Shown here: positions 45,408 to 57,529 of the stretch, piece after piece | Layout of the letters: each line of letters starts with the position of its first letter | How positions within the stretch are numbered: the first letter of the stretch is position 1 | Origin: Maratus speciosus | Taxonomy: Eukaryota > Arthropoda > Arachnida > Araneae > Salticidae | Assembly (NCBI GenBank): GCA_963932465.1 | Contig: OZ010800.1 | Location: 92,864,807 to 92,928,806, forward strand | DNA length: 64,000 nt | Direction: 5' to 3' | Translations under genes and position numbers: made by a program | Notes under the pieces: model-generated | Told to the model about the DNA's origin: nothing | What the model saw: only the letters and a program-made list of their open reading frames with translations | Databases searched by the model: none

Positions 45408-45472
45408 AAAGTTTTTACACTGAGGATGTGAGTCCTAGTATTCACGAAACGTGTACGTATGATCCAATTTGC
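45408..45472 (+). ncRNA. Hammerhead ribozyme (PLE unit 4 3' end)
   Basis: CTGAGGA at 45420-45426; stem II GTGAGT/ATTCAC with one G-U pair; GAAA at 45446-45449; stem III ACG-TGTA-CGT; A at 45459, predicted cleavage 45459/45460. The core is intact. The outer part of stem I has one change (gatcc for gatca). Confidence 0.75.
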
Positions 45473-45553
45473 TTGTTTTATTGTGTGTTTAAACGTTGTT
45501 TTCAAATAATTTATATTTTCACACAAGTTCTGTACTTATTAACAACAGGATTA

Positions 45554-46430
45554 GCTTAGACAAACATCAATAAAGAACAACAAGTACAGTCATATGCTGC
45601 TGTCATCCAAATTCCATCAAGTACAGAAAAGATATCACAAAAAATGCATCATAAATATTCAAAAGCAGCAATACTAATTCGCAGGAGACAAAATACATCA
45701 ATTACATTGAACGAAATGAGGAAAATTCTCAGAAGAGAAACAAAAAATATAGTAAAAGACCAACAAATCTACTGCGAATTAGCGAGAGATAGAAATACCC
45801 TCGTAATGAAGACTCATAACGACGAAGCAACTCAAAAGCTCTTAGAAGCAATTGAAAATATTAATTCACTTATAGACATCATGGAAATAACATTTAAAAC
45901 AATGAATCTGAGGAAAATAATATTACTAGGCATACCTACGGAATACGACCCCCAAGAAGTGATAGAACAACTTCAAGAAAAGTACAATACGGAGATTCCA
46001 ATTTCTGTTAGTAAAAAGATATAGAGAGAAGGTGCACAGTTCTATCAGCTGGTGCTGGAAGTCGAGAGTTGGCTATCATCACAATTAATAAAGCAGCAAA
46101 AAAAACCTTGGTTTTAATACATACAGAATTTCACTATATATGCCATTGGTGAGGTGCCAAAACTGCCAAAGGTTTGGTCACACGAAAGATCATTGTAGAC
46201 TACCTGCAGTATGCAACTATTGTGCAAAGGAGCAAAAATCAAACATATGCCCACTAATCACAGGTAAAAATGGTAGATCTATAGATTAAAACAAATTCCG
46301 TTGCCTCAACTGTTTAAATACATCAAAAATTTTCCCCCATGAGGCAAGTAGCCCTGACTGCCCAGCCTTTAATTATTACACGCAACTACGAAATATACTG
46401 TCTAAAGGAAGATCTGTAAGTTCAACGCAA
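45554..46430 (+). pseudogene. Non-LTR ORF1, gag-like domain and CCHC knuckles
   Basis: An open segment at 45644-46024 (126 codons) contains the RNA-recognition/PRE_C2HC-like region ('KIILLGIPTEYDPQEVIEQL'). In a different frame at 46155-46196 comes a canonical zinc knuckle, C-x2-C-x4-H-x4-C (CQNCQRFGHTKDHC). A second cysteine cluster follows (CNYC...C, ~46205-46250). This is the nucleic-acid-binding ORF1 product of I/R1/Jockey-type elements. It is frameshifted between the domain and the knuckle and relative to the 5' part at 37737. Confidence 0.75.
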
Positions 46431-46559
46431 TAGTAGACAGTAATGACCAAAATGAAAAAGACAATTCGGTCTAGGCAAATGTAAAAGAAAACAACGACAT
46501 AGATTGGCAAAATATACAAATTTTCCAAAATCCTGATAATCAAAACACCAAAAAATATA

Positions 46560-47277
46560 AACCAACTAATATAACTTTCCTTCAAATCAACCTACAACGA
46601 TCAATATCAGCCACCACTAAACTGATGGGTTGTGCTAACAAGGAAAAATACTAATTCTACTGATACAGGACTATTACCATTTTAATAAAAAAATATGGGC
46701 ACTTCCAAAGGACTGGATATCCTTTCAGTCAAATAATAAAACCGCAGCCATAATAGCAACAAGAAAATACATCGAATTAATTGAAACCTATAAAGACGGT
46801 AACTCAGTGTTTGCAAACCTCACTACAACAACTGGAAAGGTCACAATTGGATCAGCTTACTCTCCTCCCAGGAGTGACTTTAGGGAGTATATGAAGTGGC
46901 TTGACCACTTTACACCCCTACATGGCCTCATCCTTGGAGCGGACTTAAATGTGAACCTAGCATTGCTAGGATACCAAAAAGAGGACGATCGGGGAAGAAT
47001 GGTAACATACTTATTGTTGTCGAACGATCTGACACTTATCAATGACACGGAAGCTCCTGCATCATTTATAGGACAGCCTAATCGTCCCTGTAAAGGCAAT
47101 CCAGACGTAACATTGTGTACCAAGGATCTAGTAGACTACGTTGACTCGTGGTTCGTGGATGAGAAAACTGAGAGTACCTCGGACCACAGGTACATTCATT
47201 TTTCATTGACTCTAAAACCCGAGATAGTGGAACTAAAAAGATATAAAACTAAATACACTAATTTAAAAAAAAATTAA
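46560..47277 (+). pseudogene. Non-LTR ORF2, endonuclease domain
   Basis: APE-like (Exo_endo_phos) endonuclease that nicks the target to prime reverse transcription. The typical ORF2 opening 'ITFLQINLQRS' is at ~46570 in one frame. The 46807-47277 segment carries GADLNVN (residues 44-50), the DDRG and NDLTLIN turns, GNPDVTL (97-103) and the catalytic SDHRYI (125-130). Stops lie between the opening and 46807. Confidence 0.85.
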
Positions 47278-48890
47278 TAAACTACTTAAACCAAAAATTA
47301 ATAATTTTCTAGATACGCTCTCAAACTCCACAACCAAGATTGAATTAGACAATTGGCTAGCAGATTTTAATACAATAATTAAAGATATTTGCGATCAGTC
47401 CCTTAAAAACAAAAATTTAAAACTATACCCCACATTTGATTGGTGGAATAATGATATCAAAATTCAAAGAAATAAAATTTCGTCCCTCAGGAAAAGATTT
47501 AAAAATACCGGCGATCCGAGGTGGCGCACGCTCCTACAGCGAGAACGAGCAATGTACAAAAAGCAAATTAAATCAAATAAGTTAAAATCATGGCAAAAAT
47601 TTTGCACACGCACAAAAGACAAATTTGGACAAACATTTAAAATAGCAACTAACAAACGATTAAACAATACACATTTTATACATACAACCATGGAAGGTTC
47701 AACCCCGTATACAACTAAATTAGAAACTTTTAATGACCTTTTAAATTATCATTTTCCCATACATAGCAACCCTCAGCCAACACTTTTGAACCCAGCGGAG
47801 GAGGGAGACACTTTTTCTCCTCCCCCTCCACCATTTTCATATAAAGAGATATCAACAGCAATACAAGAGCAAAATAATCTAAAAGCCCCTGGATTCGACA
47901 AAATAGATGCATTTATAATAAAATACATAATAAATTATTCAATTTTTTAATTCGCGAACTTTTCAATAAATGCTTAAAACTTAATTAATTCCCTAAACAG
48001 TGGAAGATAGCTAATGTAATATTTTTCACTAAAATAAATAAAAACCCGAAGCAACCATCTTCATACAGACCAATTTGTCTCCTTCCAATACTGGGAAAGA
48101 TTTATGAACGTTTTATCAAACACAGACTAAATTATTACCTAGAAAACAATAAATTTTTCATGACTCACAGTACGGCTTCCGTGAAGGAAGAATTACTATA
48201 CAAATTCTTAATAAACTAAAATACACAGCTAAAAATTATCTTAAAAATAAAAATAAATAAATATTGTGGAATTGTCTCGTTCGACATAGTGGGAGCCTTT
48301 GACAACATAGATTGGGCCAATTTGGGTCGACTTATTAATCAACTCCCAATCCCCTGTTACGTAAAACAAATTCTATTGAGTTTCCTATAAACAGAGAACT
48401 GATAACCAACTATTTAACCAACAATATAAATAGACCCACCTATCAAGGCTGCCCACGGGGGTCGTGCCTCGGCCCGCTCCTGTGGCTCATAATCGCAAAT
48501 GTAATACTCACGGAGTTCTACGAGATGTTTGAGGACCTGTTCGCATTCTGCGATGATTTCAATCTCATAATTAAAGCTAACAGCAGACAATCTCTAGAAA
48601 GACAAACAAACACTAAAATAAAATATTTCTATGAAATCTGTAATAGACTTAATTCAACTATATCGCAAGATAAAACAAAATTCATCTTACTCGGCAAAAA
48701 TACTATGGACAATCGTCCACCAATTCTAAAACTAAATAATCATAGTACTCAGTTTGTTAAAAACATTAAAATTTTAGAACTAATTTTTCAAAGTACACTA
48801 AATTGGGATTTACATATTACAAATATTAAAGGCAAAATTACTCAACTAACTTCATCTATAAAGCGGGTTTTCTCGGCCACGTGGGAATAG
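47278..48890 (+). pseudogene. Non-LTR ORF2, reverse transcriptase domain
   Basis: RT blocks in order but in alternating frames: APGFDKID (~47886), SYRPICLLPILGKIYERFIK (~48061-48120), QYGFREGR (~48170), SFDIVGAFDNIDW (~48275-48312), TYQGCPRGSCLGPLLWLI (~48440-48492) and the catalytic FCDDF (48546-48560; residues 8-12 of the open segment 48525-48890), which replaces the commoner F/YADD. At least four frame changes or stops. Confidence 0.85.
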
Positions 48891-50129
48891 CCACGTGGGT
48901 CCAGGGAATAGCTTAGAGCGTGGTCTATCACTGTTTTGGAGAAAAATGTAACTTATGGATCGGAGGTGTGGTTCGGTGACCTCAGGGTGATCGATAAGCG
49001 TGTCCTCCAGTCCATACAAAGAATCTGTCTAACATCTATCACTAAATCATACAAAAACGTTTCAACGCACACACTACAAATTTTATTAGGAATCCCTCCG
49101 TTTTTAATCACATTAGAACATAAACCCATTAAATACAAATTTTTACATAATAAAGAAATAATATTAACTAAACACACACCAATTAGTAAAAAACACGTTG
49201 AAAATAAATTACACAAATATCAAATAAATCCTGAAATAAATATTAACAATTTAATTAATACTGACAAAATAATCAGTCATCCAAACATTATCAAGATGTA
49301 CACTGACGGTTCGAAGGTGGACTCTGGTACGGCATATGCTGTAGTGGCCTACCTTCAAAACGCAAAATTTTTTGAAAAAACTGTTAAAATACGTACAGAT
49401 AATTCTATTTTTTAGGCGGAGCTGCATGCAGCCATCCCAGCCATTAATTGGGCAATAAATTCTACTCACAACAGATTCCAAATATTCTCTGACAGCCAAT
49501 CGGCAATTAAAGCATTACTTAAAATATTCCCAACAAATCCCGATATCTATAACATTCAAATTAAAATTTAAAAGCATCAAAATAAATTAATTTACTTAAC
49601 TTGGATTAAAGGTCATACTGGAATAACAGGAAATGAACTGGCGGACAAGCTAGCTAATGACGCTGCTCAGTACTGCAACCTTCCAGTAGATCGGAGTATT
49701 ACATTACCTCGATCATATTTATTAAAATGCATCAATTCACAATTACTGGATAGGTGGCAGGACAACTGGGATCACTCAGGAAACGGCCGATTTACGCATC
49801 AGATTGTGCCAAAGGTTCAACAAAAGCTAATTGTTAACGACAAAGTTTCCATTTATTTCCTAACGGGTTGCGGTAGCTTTCCATCTTTTCTTCATCGCAT
49901 AAACAAGAAAGATAACGATCTCTGCAAGTGTGGTGTCCGAGGAGACACACTACATTATCTATTTGGCAATTTCATATTTATGAAATTTAAATTCAAGCGA
50001 GCAGGACCCTCAATCTTCGCAGATATTCTTAAGATTATTAATGATCCCATTCAGCTGAAAAAGTTATATGAAAACTATAACATTCTCAACAGTTTTTACT
50101 CATTTATAAATTATAAATTTCTAGCTTAA
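48891..50129 (+). pseudogene. Non-LTR ORF2, RNase H and C-terminal region
   Basis: The thumb/linker is readable from 48936 (YGSEVWFGDLRVIDKRVLQSIQRI). RNase H begins MYTDGSKVDSGTAYAVVAY (~49295), followed by AELHAAIPAINWAIN, FSDSQSAIKAL (~49490) and WIKGHTGITGNELADKLAN (~49600-49657); these carry the D-E-D-D catalytic set. A TAG at 49413-49415 falls just before AELHA, in frame. The tail at 49806-50129 has the CKCG...H Cys/His motif usual after RNase H, with the final cysteine apparently lost (LFGNF). Confidence 0.8.
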
Positions 50130-50852
50130 TTCTATACTATTTAACTTTTCCAAACTTAATTCTGTGGTCTGGGGTATTCGTGTCGGCGTGGTCATATTTT
50201 ATATAAAATGTAATTAATTTATACTCCTGGCAAGTTTTCTTCGACTGAGTCATCTTCAAATACCAGTTCTTTTGTGTAAAGTGTAAATAGCAACTTTCAT
50301 TATTCCAGTACAGATTCTTAATTATTATTGGAGTATTATTATGTTGTAAATTTAGATATAATTGTTATACATAATTTCTTATACTTTTATAATAGTGCAT
50401 AATATTAATTAATGTTCGCATCTTGTATCTTAATACTAAATTTTTAGTGTAGATTTAAAAATAATTTTTGCATCATATATCTTACATAATATCTCAAACA
50501 TAGTATCATTGTATTGTAAATTTGTAAATAATTACTACCTACAACTACTTATACTTTCATAATGGTGCATAATATTAATTATTATTTGCATCTTGTACCT
50601 TTATGCTTATTTTTAGTATAGAGTTAAAAATAATTTTGCATCATATACCTTGAAAATAGCTTTAAGTGTTGCAAATATCACATTTGTACATGGTTTAGAT
50701 TGATGTTAGTATTGTGAATCCTGAAAATAACATAAAAGTGTTGTAAATATGTAGGTAATTGTGATAGAAAAGTTTAATATCAAATACCTAACCATAAGCC
50801 AAAAGCGGGTTCCCAGGGTGGGTGCTTACTTACTTACTTACTTACTTACTTT
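50130..50852 (+). repeat. Non-LTR 3' UTR with ~175-bp tandem duplication and (CTTA)n tail
   Basis: Two units beginning 'attgtaaattt(g/a)' near 50341 and 50512 share '(t)ataat(a/g)gtgcataatattaatta', 'tgcatcttgta(t/c)ctt' and 'gcatcatata(t/c)ctt'. The region ends 'gggtgcttacttacttac...' at 50825-50851, a simple-repeat tail of the kind found at non-LTR 3' ends. Confidence 0.6.
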
Positions 50853-51462
50853 CCCCACCTCTCTTCTAGCATTGGCATCACCTTTCTCTAACCGTCCGCA
50901 CGCTGTTTTTCGGAGTACAAATATCGTTACATCGGCGAAGGAGAGGAAGATTTTACGTTTTTCTGGTTGCCTAATTAACCTGCGTCGCTTGGACTAAACG
51001 TTCTAATGTGTAGATCCTGTGCTTGTAACATCTACAGTTTTGTGAAATGATGATCAATTTTTGAGAGTTGATGGAATAACTACTGGAAGTGTTTTACTAT
51101 GTTTTTGTCAATAAAACCAGTTTCAAGTGACGATGACTCTCTATATTCATTACGTAAGGGAAATTATCTCAATGTGTCTCGATCCTGTCTTTACTCGCCA
51201 CCCTGACTGCAATCCGATATTTTCAATATAACGGATGGATGGTTTTGATTGCTTTACTACATTTTATGTCGAGGCGTACTGGTGTCGCCTAAATATCTGG
51301 AAGTCGGTAGCAAAATGCTACAAAATATATTATATTATGTGGCAGAGCACTGAGATGCAACGGCTAGTAAAATATCTGCTTATTGTGGAATTTTCTATTT
51401 GTAGGAACCTAGATATATGTATGTATATAAAGCAATATTTTATAAGAAAATAATCACTTTCC
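50853..51462. other. GC-richer block, possible relic terminal exon
   Basis: 'ccccacctctcttctag' (to 50868) is a good 3' splice-site context. The frame after it is open for 43 codons to a TAA at 50997, and AATAAA occurs at ~51110. The short peptide is not recognisable. Equally consistent with flanking repeat sequence. Confidence 0.25.
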
Positions 51463-52175
51463 TTAATGGGGTCTCAGGACTCTAAAAGCTTCAAAATTTT
51501 AGAAATTATTTTTTTTAGATTTTAAACTTCTGTCTTTTCTGAACATTTTGATATAATTGTTTTCTTGAAATTCCCATGAGAAAATAAGTTATGGGTTTAA
51601 GATTATAAAGCTAAAGCGCCGTTTCCTAAACTTTGAAGTCATTTTTCTCCAAATGACGTTTTTGGGAGTAACCCGCAGGATATCTTAGAAACTTCTAAAT
51701 ATTTTTTCATGAAATTCTTAAAGCGTATTATTCATGTTATTCTGTATATACTGAACTTAAAATTTCATATTTATTGCAAAAATAAATTTCTTTAAAGTTA
51801 TTATACAATTAACATTTTCAAAATTTTATATTAGCTAAGTACACCTTTGCATTAAAAGTATAAAACTGCTTTAAGTAAAATTTATTTAGGTTCAGGGTAA
51901 TTACTAGAGTTTGAAGTATAATTAGGTAAGAATAATTTTATTCTAGTTACAAAATTTATTTTGTAATCCTGTGCGTAAGCTGTTATACCAATTTTTATCT
52001 GACAGTTTGGAGCTCCCTATAAATAATAATTCTGCATCTTGCAATTTTTTAAATACATGAAATGAAAGAAGCTTTAAAAAATTGTGTTTTTAAAGCATAA
52101 ACATTTAAAGTTATTAACTGTTGAAAAGGGTCTTTTTTTTCTTTTTTTCCAATTTTAAGAGTCCTCAGACTAAGT
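51463..52175. mobile_element. Family G repeat, copy 1
   Basis: Ends 'ggggtctcaggactct(a)aa' (~51468) and, inverted, 'tttaagagtcctcagac' (~52155-52171), a TIR of about 14 bp. ~700 bp noncoding AT-rich interior. The second copy is at 54408-55024. Confidence 0.55.
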
Positions 52176-52811
52176 TAGTAGAAGGACTCACTTTAGATTT
52201 GTATTTTATTTAAGTGTTTTATAAAATATTTTTGACATACTGTGATTTTTTAAAGAAAATCGATTTAATGAATAAAAAATGCAATATTAATGTTAAAACA
52301 TAATTCATTTTTAAACATTTAACTAAATTACTTTTAATTTCAGACATTTTGTCGAATATTTAAAGATATGCTTGTCGCATTTTTCTGGAACTTCAGGATT
52401 ATGAAGAATATGTTTAACATCAATATTTATCAATGGCTTTCTGATCAGAAGGACAATTAGGGAGCCAACAAAAATTAAAGATATTTGGGATATTACTATA
52501 TTTGGGATAATTTTTGGGATTCACTGTAAAATAAAATGCACGAAATGAACTATCGCTGTAGCTTACGAATATGTGGATAGTGTACAGTATGTCTGTCCAT
52601 TTGTGTAAGAATAGCTCATATATTCAGAGAGATACTTCGACTTTTTCTTTTAAGTTAGTTTATATTATGCAGGTTTTTCTACCAAATGTAGAGACAATTT
52701 TCAGAAAATTTGACAATAATATAGTGCAATGGGAATGTAAATACATTAAACATTTGATAAAATATGAGGAGTTGTATGAAGTATTTTTTATCTCAGCATG
52801 CACGCACTATG

Positions 52812-52855
<44 letters not shown>

Positions 52856-53670
52856 GATTTAATAGTCAATTTTATGGAGCAACTCACAAAAAGGGCTGTC
52901 AATCATTGTGAAAATTAAGAAAGATATCGGCGATAGAGTGAGCTGATTTTTAATTGCTGACTAACAGCTGCTGAATGATAAAGGGTTTTCCACAAATTGT
53001 CATTTTTTATTATCTGGCTTTCAGAAAAGGAGTATGTACTTAATGTATGTCAACGAGTAGATTTAGAAGAAATGCTTTCATCTTGATACTTCTGTTTTTC
53101 TTGGAATAGGCTCGTTCTGGTGATTTTCCAAGAAGAACTAAAAGCATCAATAAAAAATGAAAAGTAAAAAGTACAAATTCGCAAAAACGCGTAGCTTTTT
53201 ATTAAAGACGATACATCATATTTTGTATACTTACATGTGACTTCTTTTTAGAAATATATGAAAATTTCTACCTTAATTTTCTGCGAATTATAAATCAATA
53301 AATTATAGACTTTTTAAAATGCTACACTAAATATGAATACACTTTTTTTCCATTTTATTTAGGTATTTATTTCTAAAGTTATCTTTGTTCATTTGCCATC
53401 ATCGAACTGAATATTGAAGTGTTTGTTTTGAAATTGAACTGAATAAAATATCAATTAATATCAACAGAAAAAAAACGTTCACAATAAAACATTCATCTTT
53501 GGAATTTTCAGTTCCCGTGATACTTCTTACAAAATTGATATGTCAATCAAACAATTTATAAGTACTTAAAATTCTAAAAATAATTATCTTCATTTATATG
53601 CTACAATATTCATATAAATGTTGTTAAAGAAAATAAGTATATAAATGTGATTTAAAACTTGTGTGCACTT
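52176..53670. other. Intergenic, AT-rich
   Basis: No gene seen. (AT)n at 52817-52852 produces a false isoleucine/tyrosine stretch in the frame 52571-52918. Confidence 0.4.
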
Positions 53671-54114
53671 AATACCGGCTGTCCCAAAAATAACTAATGG
53701 GTTTTAAAATCCAATAACTTGCAAACGTACAGGTGTGTTATGTAAGATGTCAGGAGTTTTTATGCTGCGATTATCAGTTTTAGTTACGCTGCATAGATGG
53801 CTGTTTAGATGGCACTGCGAGCAATAACCGCTAAATCCAAGCTCGATTTTTCGGCCTTTCTCTTCTCCCATGCGAAGAAAGGAGATTAAAATACATTGAA
53901 TGGGTGCTGAAGTATCCAAAATCGAGTCTGGAGTGAGCACCTATTGCTTTCAGCGCCATCTATTGTTTCAAATTCGAACTAAAATCAAGAATCACTGTAA
54001 AGAAACTCCTGAAATCATACATAACAATCCTGCAAAATTATTTTAAATACCTGTCACCATTTGCAAGTTATTGAATTTTAAATTCCATCAGTCTTTTTTG
54101 GGACATCCGGTATA
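53671..54114. mobile_element. MITE M1, copy 2
   Basis: Matches 25728-26184 from 'accgg(c/g)tgtcccaaaaat' to 'ttttgggaca(t/c)ccggta'. Internal 'agcgccatctattgtttc' is shared. ~80-85 % similar by eye. No palindromic extension here, unlike copy 1. Confidence 0.7.
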
Positions 54115-54407
54115 TACAATATATTTGTGTGTGCAACAGATATTTAAATTTGCATTTAGGTAATAAATCTCTTTTTAAGTGTGTACCATACTTTCAAAAT
54201 ATTGGCCTCATAGGTATTTATTAGCGTTTTCATTTACGATGTAATTGCGAAATCATATTTATTGTTAAATACATTTTGATAGCTCAAAATTTCAATTCCT
54301 TCTGGAAAATCTATATATTTAAAAGACTGTTTATTTTAATCATCTGGCCTGAGATTTCTACTGAACCGATTTTATTTTTTTTATTTTTATTTATTTATTT
54401 ATTTTTT
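54115..54407. other. Intergenic
   Basis: Nothing recognised apart from a T/A-rich (TTTA)n stretch at 54370-54404. Confidence 0.4.
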
Positions 54408-55024
54408 TTAAGGGGTCTCAGGACTCTTAAAGCTTCAAAATTTTCGAAATTCTAAATTTTTTAGATATTAAGCACCTATCTTTTCTGAAAATTTTAATAT
54501 AATTGCTTACTTCAAATTCCCATTAGAACAAAAGTTATGGCTTTTAGAACTATATACGCTCAATGGCTGAAGCGGCATCGCACGATATCTCAAAAAACTT
54601 CTGAATATTTTTTCATGAAAATTTCAAAAGATGTGATTAATGTTAGTTTGTAGAAACTAAATCTAAATTTTCCTTTTTACGGATCAAAAAATATTTTTCA
54701 GGCGATTATTCTGTTGAAAATTTCAAAATTTTGTATTAGCTAAATAGATTTTTGTATTAAAAATATAAAAATGCTTTAAATATAAATTTATTTAGGTGCA
54801 GAGTAATTATTACAATCTGATGTATAATTAGGCACAAAAAATTTCATTCTAGTTCCAAAATTTATTTTGTAATCCTTCGCGTAAGCTTTTATACAAATTA
54901 TCTCCTCGACAAAGGTGTGACAGTTTGTAGTCCCCTATAAATGCTAACTCTATACCTTGCAATTTTTTTAATACATGAAATGAAAGAACATACTTATGTC
55001 TTTCATCCCAAAAAAATTGTGTTA
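54408..55024. mobile_element. Family G repeat, copy 2 (right end lost)
   Basis: Starts 'ggggtctcaggactcttaaagcttc' like copy 1 and follows it to 'aatacatgaaatgaaagaa' (~54985), then merges into the pogo-like fragment without the right terminus. Confidence 0.6.
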
Positions 55025-55814
55025 TTGTAAATAAATATTTTAATAATAATAATAATAATAATAATAATATAAGACCTAACGATTTATTTGTTTCGGAAAA
55101 TACTGCAAAATGTCGGAAACTTTCATAACAAAAACTGATAACGTTGATAAACTTAATTAACTTAATAAATCTACAATTAAGGCGAGAAAAAAACCACAAC
55201 AATTCCAGAAGCGAAGAAAACGAAACATATTTAAATTATAAGATTCTACAGATTCCGAGTAACTATAACTGGATTAGGATCACAGTGTTGGTTGTGCAAA
55301 ACAATATAATATCACATCCAAAAAGAATGTCTGGATATAATACATAAGGTACCTGAAGTGGTTCCATGAAACGTGTACAAATTATCAAGACCTTTGCCAA
55401 GCATGTGGGAAGATTTTACGAAAAGTGGAGTATTGAAATTATACTTCAAATTTTGTTTGTTCGAGTTTTCTTCACTCATTTTCCATCATATAACTGCATC
55501 TTTACAAATTGCTATATGTTTTTCATGATTAACTATACGAAATGTGTTATTTTTTTTTTCTATTTAAATTAACTTTTTCTATCTTGAATTGGATGGCCAT
55601 CTCTCCTCGGCATTAAGGAGAGATGGCCATCTACCATTTTAATTACAATTTTGTTTAACACTTTTTGTTTTCAATATTTAATTATTTTTTGCATAAAATA
55701 TTATGAGTATATGTATAAAAATTTTAAATGCATCAATATTTATTGTATTTGCATTCTAAGAATTTTTATTTCGATCTTTAAAAACTATGGTCATCTATCC
55801 TTGAGTTACCCTAT
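55025..55814 (+). mobile_element. pogo-like element, copy 1, 5'-truncated
   Basis: Parallel to 59160-59951. Carries the zinc-finger remnant WFHETC (~55356-55373) followed by YQDLCQACGK (C-x2-C), and ends 'catctatccttgagttaccct', the TIR of copy 2. A 16-bp perfect hairpin GATGGCCATCTCTCCT / AGGAGAGATGGCCATC lies at 55592-55631. An (AAT)n microsatellite sits at 55041-55068. No DDE domain. Confidence 0.6.
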
Positions 55815-56391
55815 GAAAGAAAAATTTTGCGTGAATGAAAGATTGTGAAAAAATTTCCCACGTATTCAAAATAGTGTAGAAAAACGTCACCTTCGAATAA
55901 AACGTAAGATGCTTTTTGAAAACACTTAACACGACTAAAAACCCAATTTCTCAATTTACTGTCTATAGCACCCCCCCCCCCCACTAAAAAGGGGAATTAT
56001 TCCATGCAGCCTCATGAATATTATCTATAGGTGTATATATATACCCCGCAACGTATTAAAAAAATTATTACAGTCGTAAATAACGGTTACTTAAACATAT
56101 TATGAACATATCATTGACCATATTATGGTCAGAATCGATACTAAGTTTGATTAAGTAAAAGTTATCTATAAAAACGGTCAAATGACTGAACAGTTTGCAG
56201 AAAATGCTTAACAGTGTATGTTTCAAAGCATTAAAAATTTAGTTTCCGCCATTATAAATACAACACCCCATATACTTTAATCAAAAAATTGTCTGTATAA
56301 CTCGGTAATAACCAATTAACAGCGATCTATCTCATCTTTCTATTTATGTTGAATAAATGAGCTTAATGGTGCATATTCATATGATGATGAT
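55815..56391. other. Intergenic
   Basis: No gene seen. C-run at 55971-55982. Confidence 0.4.
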
Positions 56392-56906
56392 TTAACCCTT
56401 CACTGCACGATTTTTCTATTTTTATGAAAAAAAAATACTTGAAATCTATATATCGGTCTAATAATAGGAAAAATAGTAAAAAATTTAAATTTAAAATTTT
56501 CAGCTAAAATTTGATATTTTATAGCGTGTATCCAATGTAGATAATTAGGGTTTTTAAATATTGTATTGCTATATTTTACAACTAAATGAGCTTAAATTAA
56601 TTAATTTTATCTGCTTAACACTCTGCAACTTTTTTTATATTAATATTTTTATGTAATCAGTAAAAATAATGAAAGTAAATTTTACCTTAATAGCTTGATA
56701 GAATTTTTTTTTGTTTCCGAAGAACATATTCTAATTTTTTGTCAAATGCAGCCATCTGACACGGACGAAATAAGTGTTATTCCATACTTTGGACTGTTCT
56801 TGATCAGGGATAGAGATCGTATTGGCCAAATTCATGACACATAATAAGAATAACAGTGTTTTTAGGTATGTGCGAGATGTGGCACGTGGTGCAGTGAATG
56901 ATTAAA
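56392..56906. mobile_element. Family E MITE, complete copy (piggyBac-like)
   Basis: TTAACCCTTCACTGCACGA at left and the inverse GTGCAGTGAATGATTAA at right: TTAA plus imperfect CCC-type TIR. ~510 bp noncoding. The inverse copy at 7870-8350 lacks the ends. Confidence 0.65.
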
Positions 56907-57147
56907 AACCAACCGCATTGCATTCTGTTTTGAAGCAATTACAAATGAATTTAAAGGTATGATTTCAACATTTTAAAGCTTCATAAATTCTACACTATGT
57001 TGATCCAATGTCTTGTCATTTTTTATCCGAGAGTACAATTTTCAGAAAAAAGAAAATGTCAGAATGCTGTCAGAATAGTGTGTTCATATTGAAAAGTTTA
57101 CAGTATGTAATAGTTTTTCTATAAAGACGATCCTTTAAGCTTACTAT

Positions 57148-57529
57148 TTAACCTTTTTATGCGCCGACGTTACATTAAAGTATCATTAAAAAAACTGGTT
57201 ATAAAATTAATTTAGTACATAAAACAGAAGTAATACAATTTACAATGAGTTGTAGATGCTCGAGTATATCTTGTTACAAAATTTTTATTTATTGCACAAA
57301 ACAAAAATGCTTTAAATACTTTAAAAAGTATTTTATGTTTAAAAAATGAACGGAGTTATAAATATTCTACGAAATCCCAATAAACATATATTTCTCTCAT
57401 TAGTTTTAATTGGTAATATCATTCTAAAATTTATTAATTGCTTGTGTAAATGATTTTTCAAAAAATCAGGAAAAATACTTTATAAGACGAAATGTTCATT
57501 ATTTCATAGTTTGGAACATAATGGGTTAA
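57148..57529. mobile_element. Family B MITE, copy with internal deletion
   Basis: TTAACC at 57148 and GGGTTAA ending 57529. The interior follows copy 1 but lacks ~150 bp in the middle. TTAA is present at both edges. Confidence 0.65.

Larger units (their letters stand above)
37738..45540. mobile_element. Penelope-like element (PLE) complex, 7.8 kb, four units
   Basis: A single insertion bounded by AACAACAGGATTA at both sides (37725-37737 and 45541-45553). It contains one full and one 3'-partial unit on minus (37738-~40344; ~40345-40767), then one 5'-truncated and one full unit on plus (40768-~42845; ~42846-45540). Inversion at 40767/40768. Units are very similar to each other, including UTRs with C/G homopolymers. 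PLEs encode an RT related to telomerase plus a GIY-YIG endonuclease and are known for partial tandem and inverted arrangements. Confidence 0.9.
36840..50852 (+). mobile_element. Non-LTR retrotransposon with RNase H, split by a PLE
   Basis: The element's own sequence is 36840-37737 plus 45541-50852, about 6.2 kb. Order: ORF1 (coiled coil, RNA-binding, CCHC), ORF2 (apurinic-type endonuclease, RT, RNase H, C-terminal Cys/His), 3' UTR, and a (CTTA)n tail (50825-50851). The presence of RNase H after RT fits the I/R1-type clades rather than Jockey or CR1. All frames are broken, so this copy cannot move. The 5' boundary is approximate and no target duplication of the element itself was found. Confidence 0.8.

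Noticed and set aside
53704..53940. 78-codon minus ORF (and 25707-26060)
   Set aside because: Homologous peptides arise from the two MITE M1 copies, which are noncoding and mutually frameshifted.
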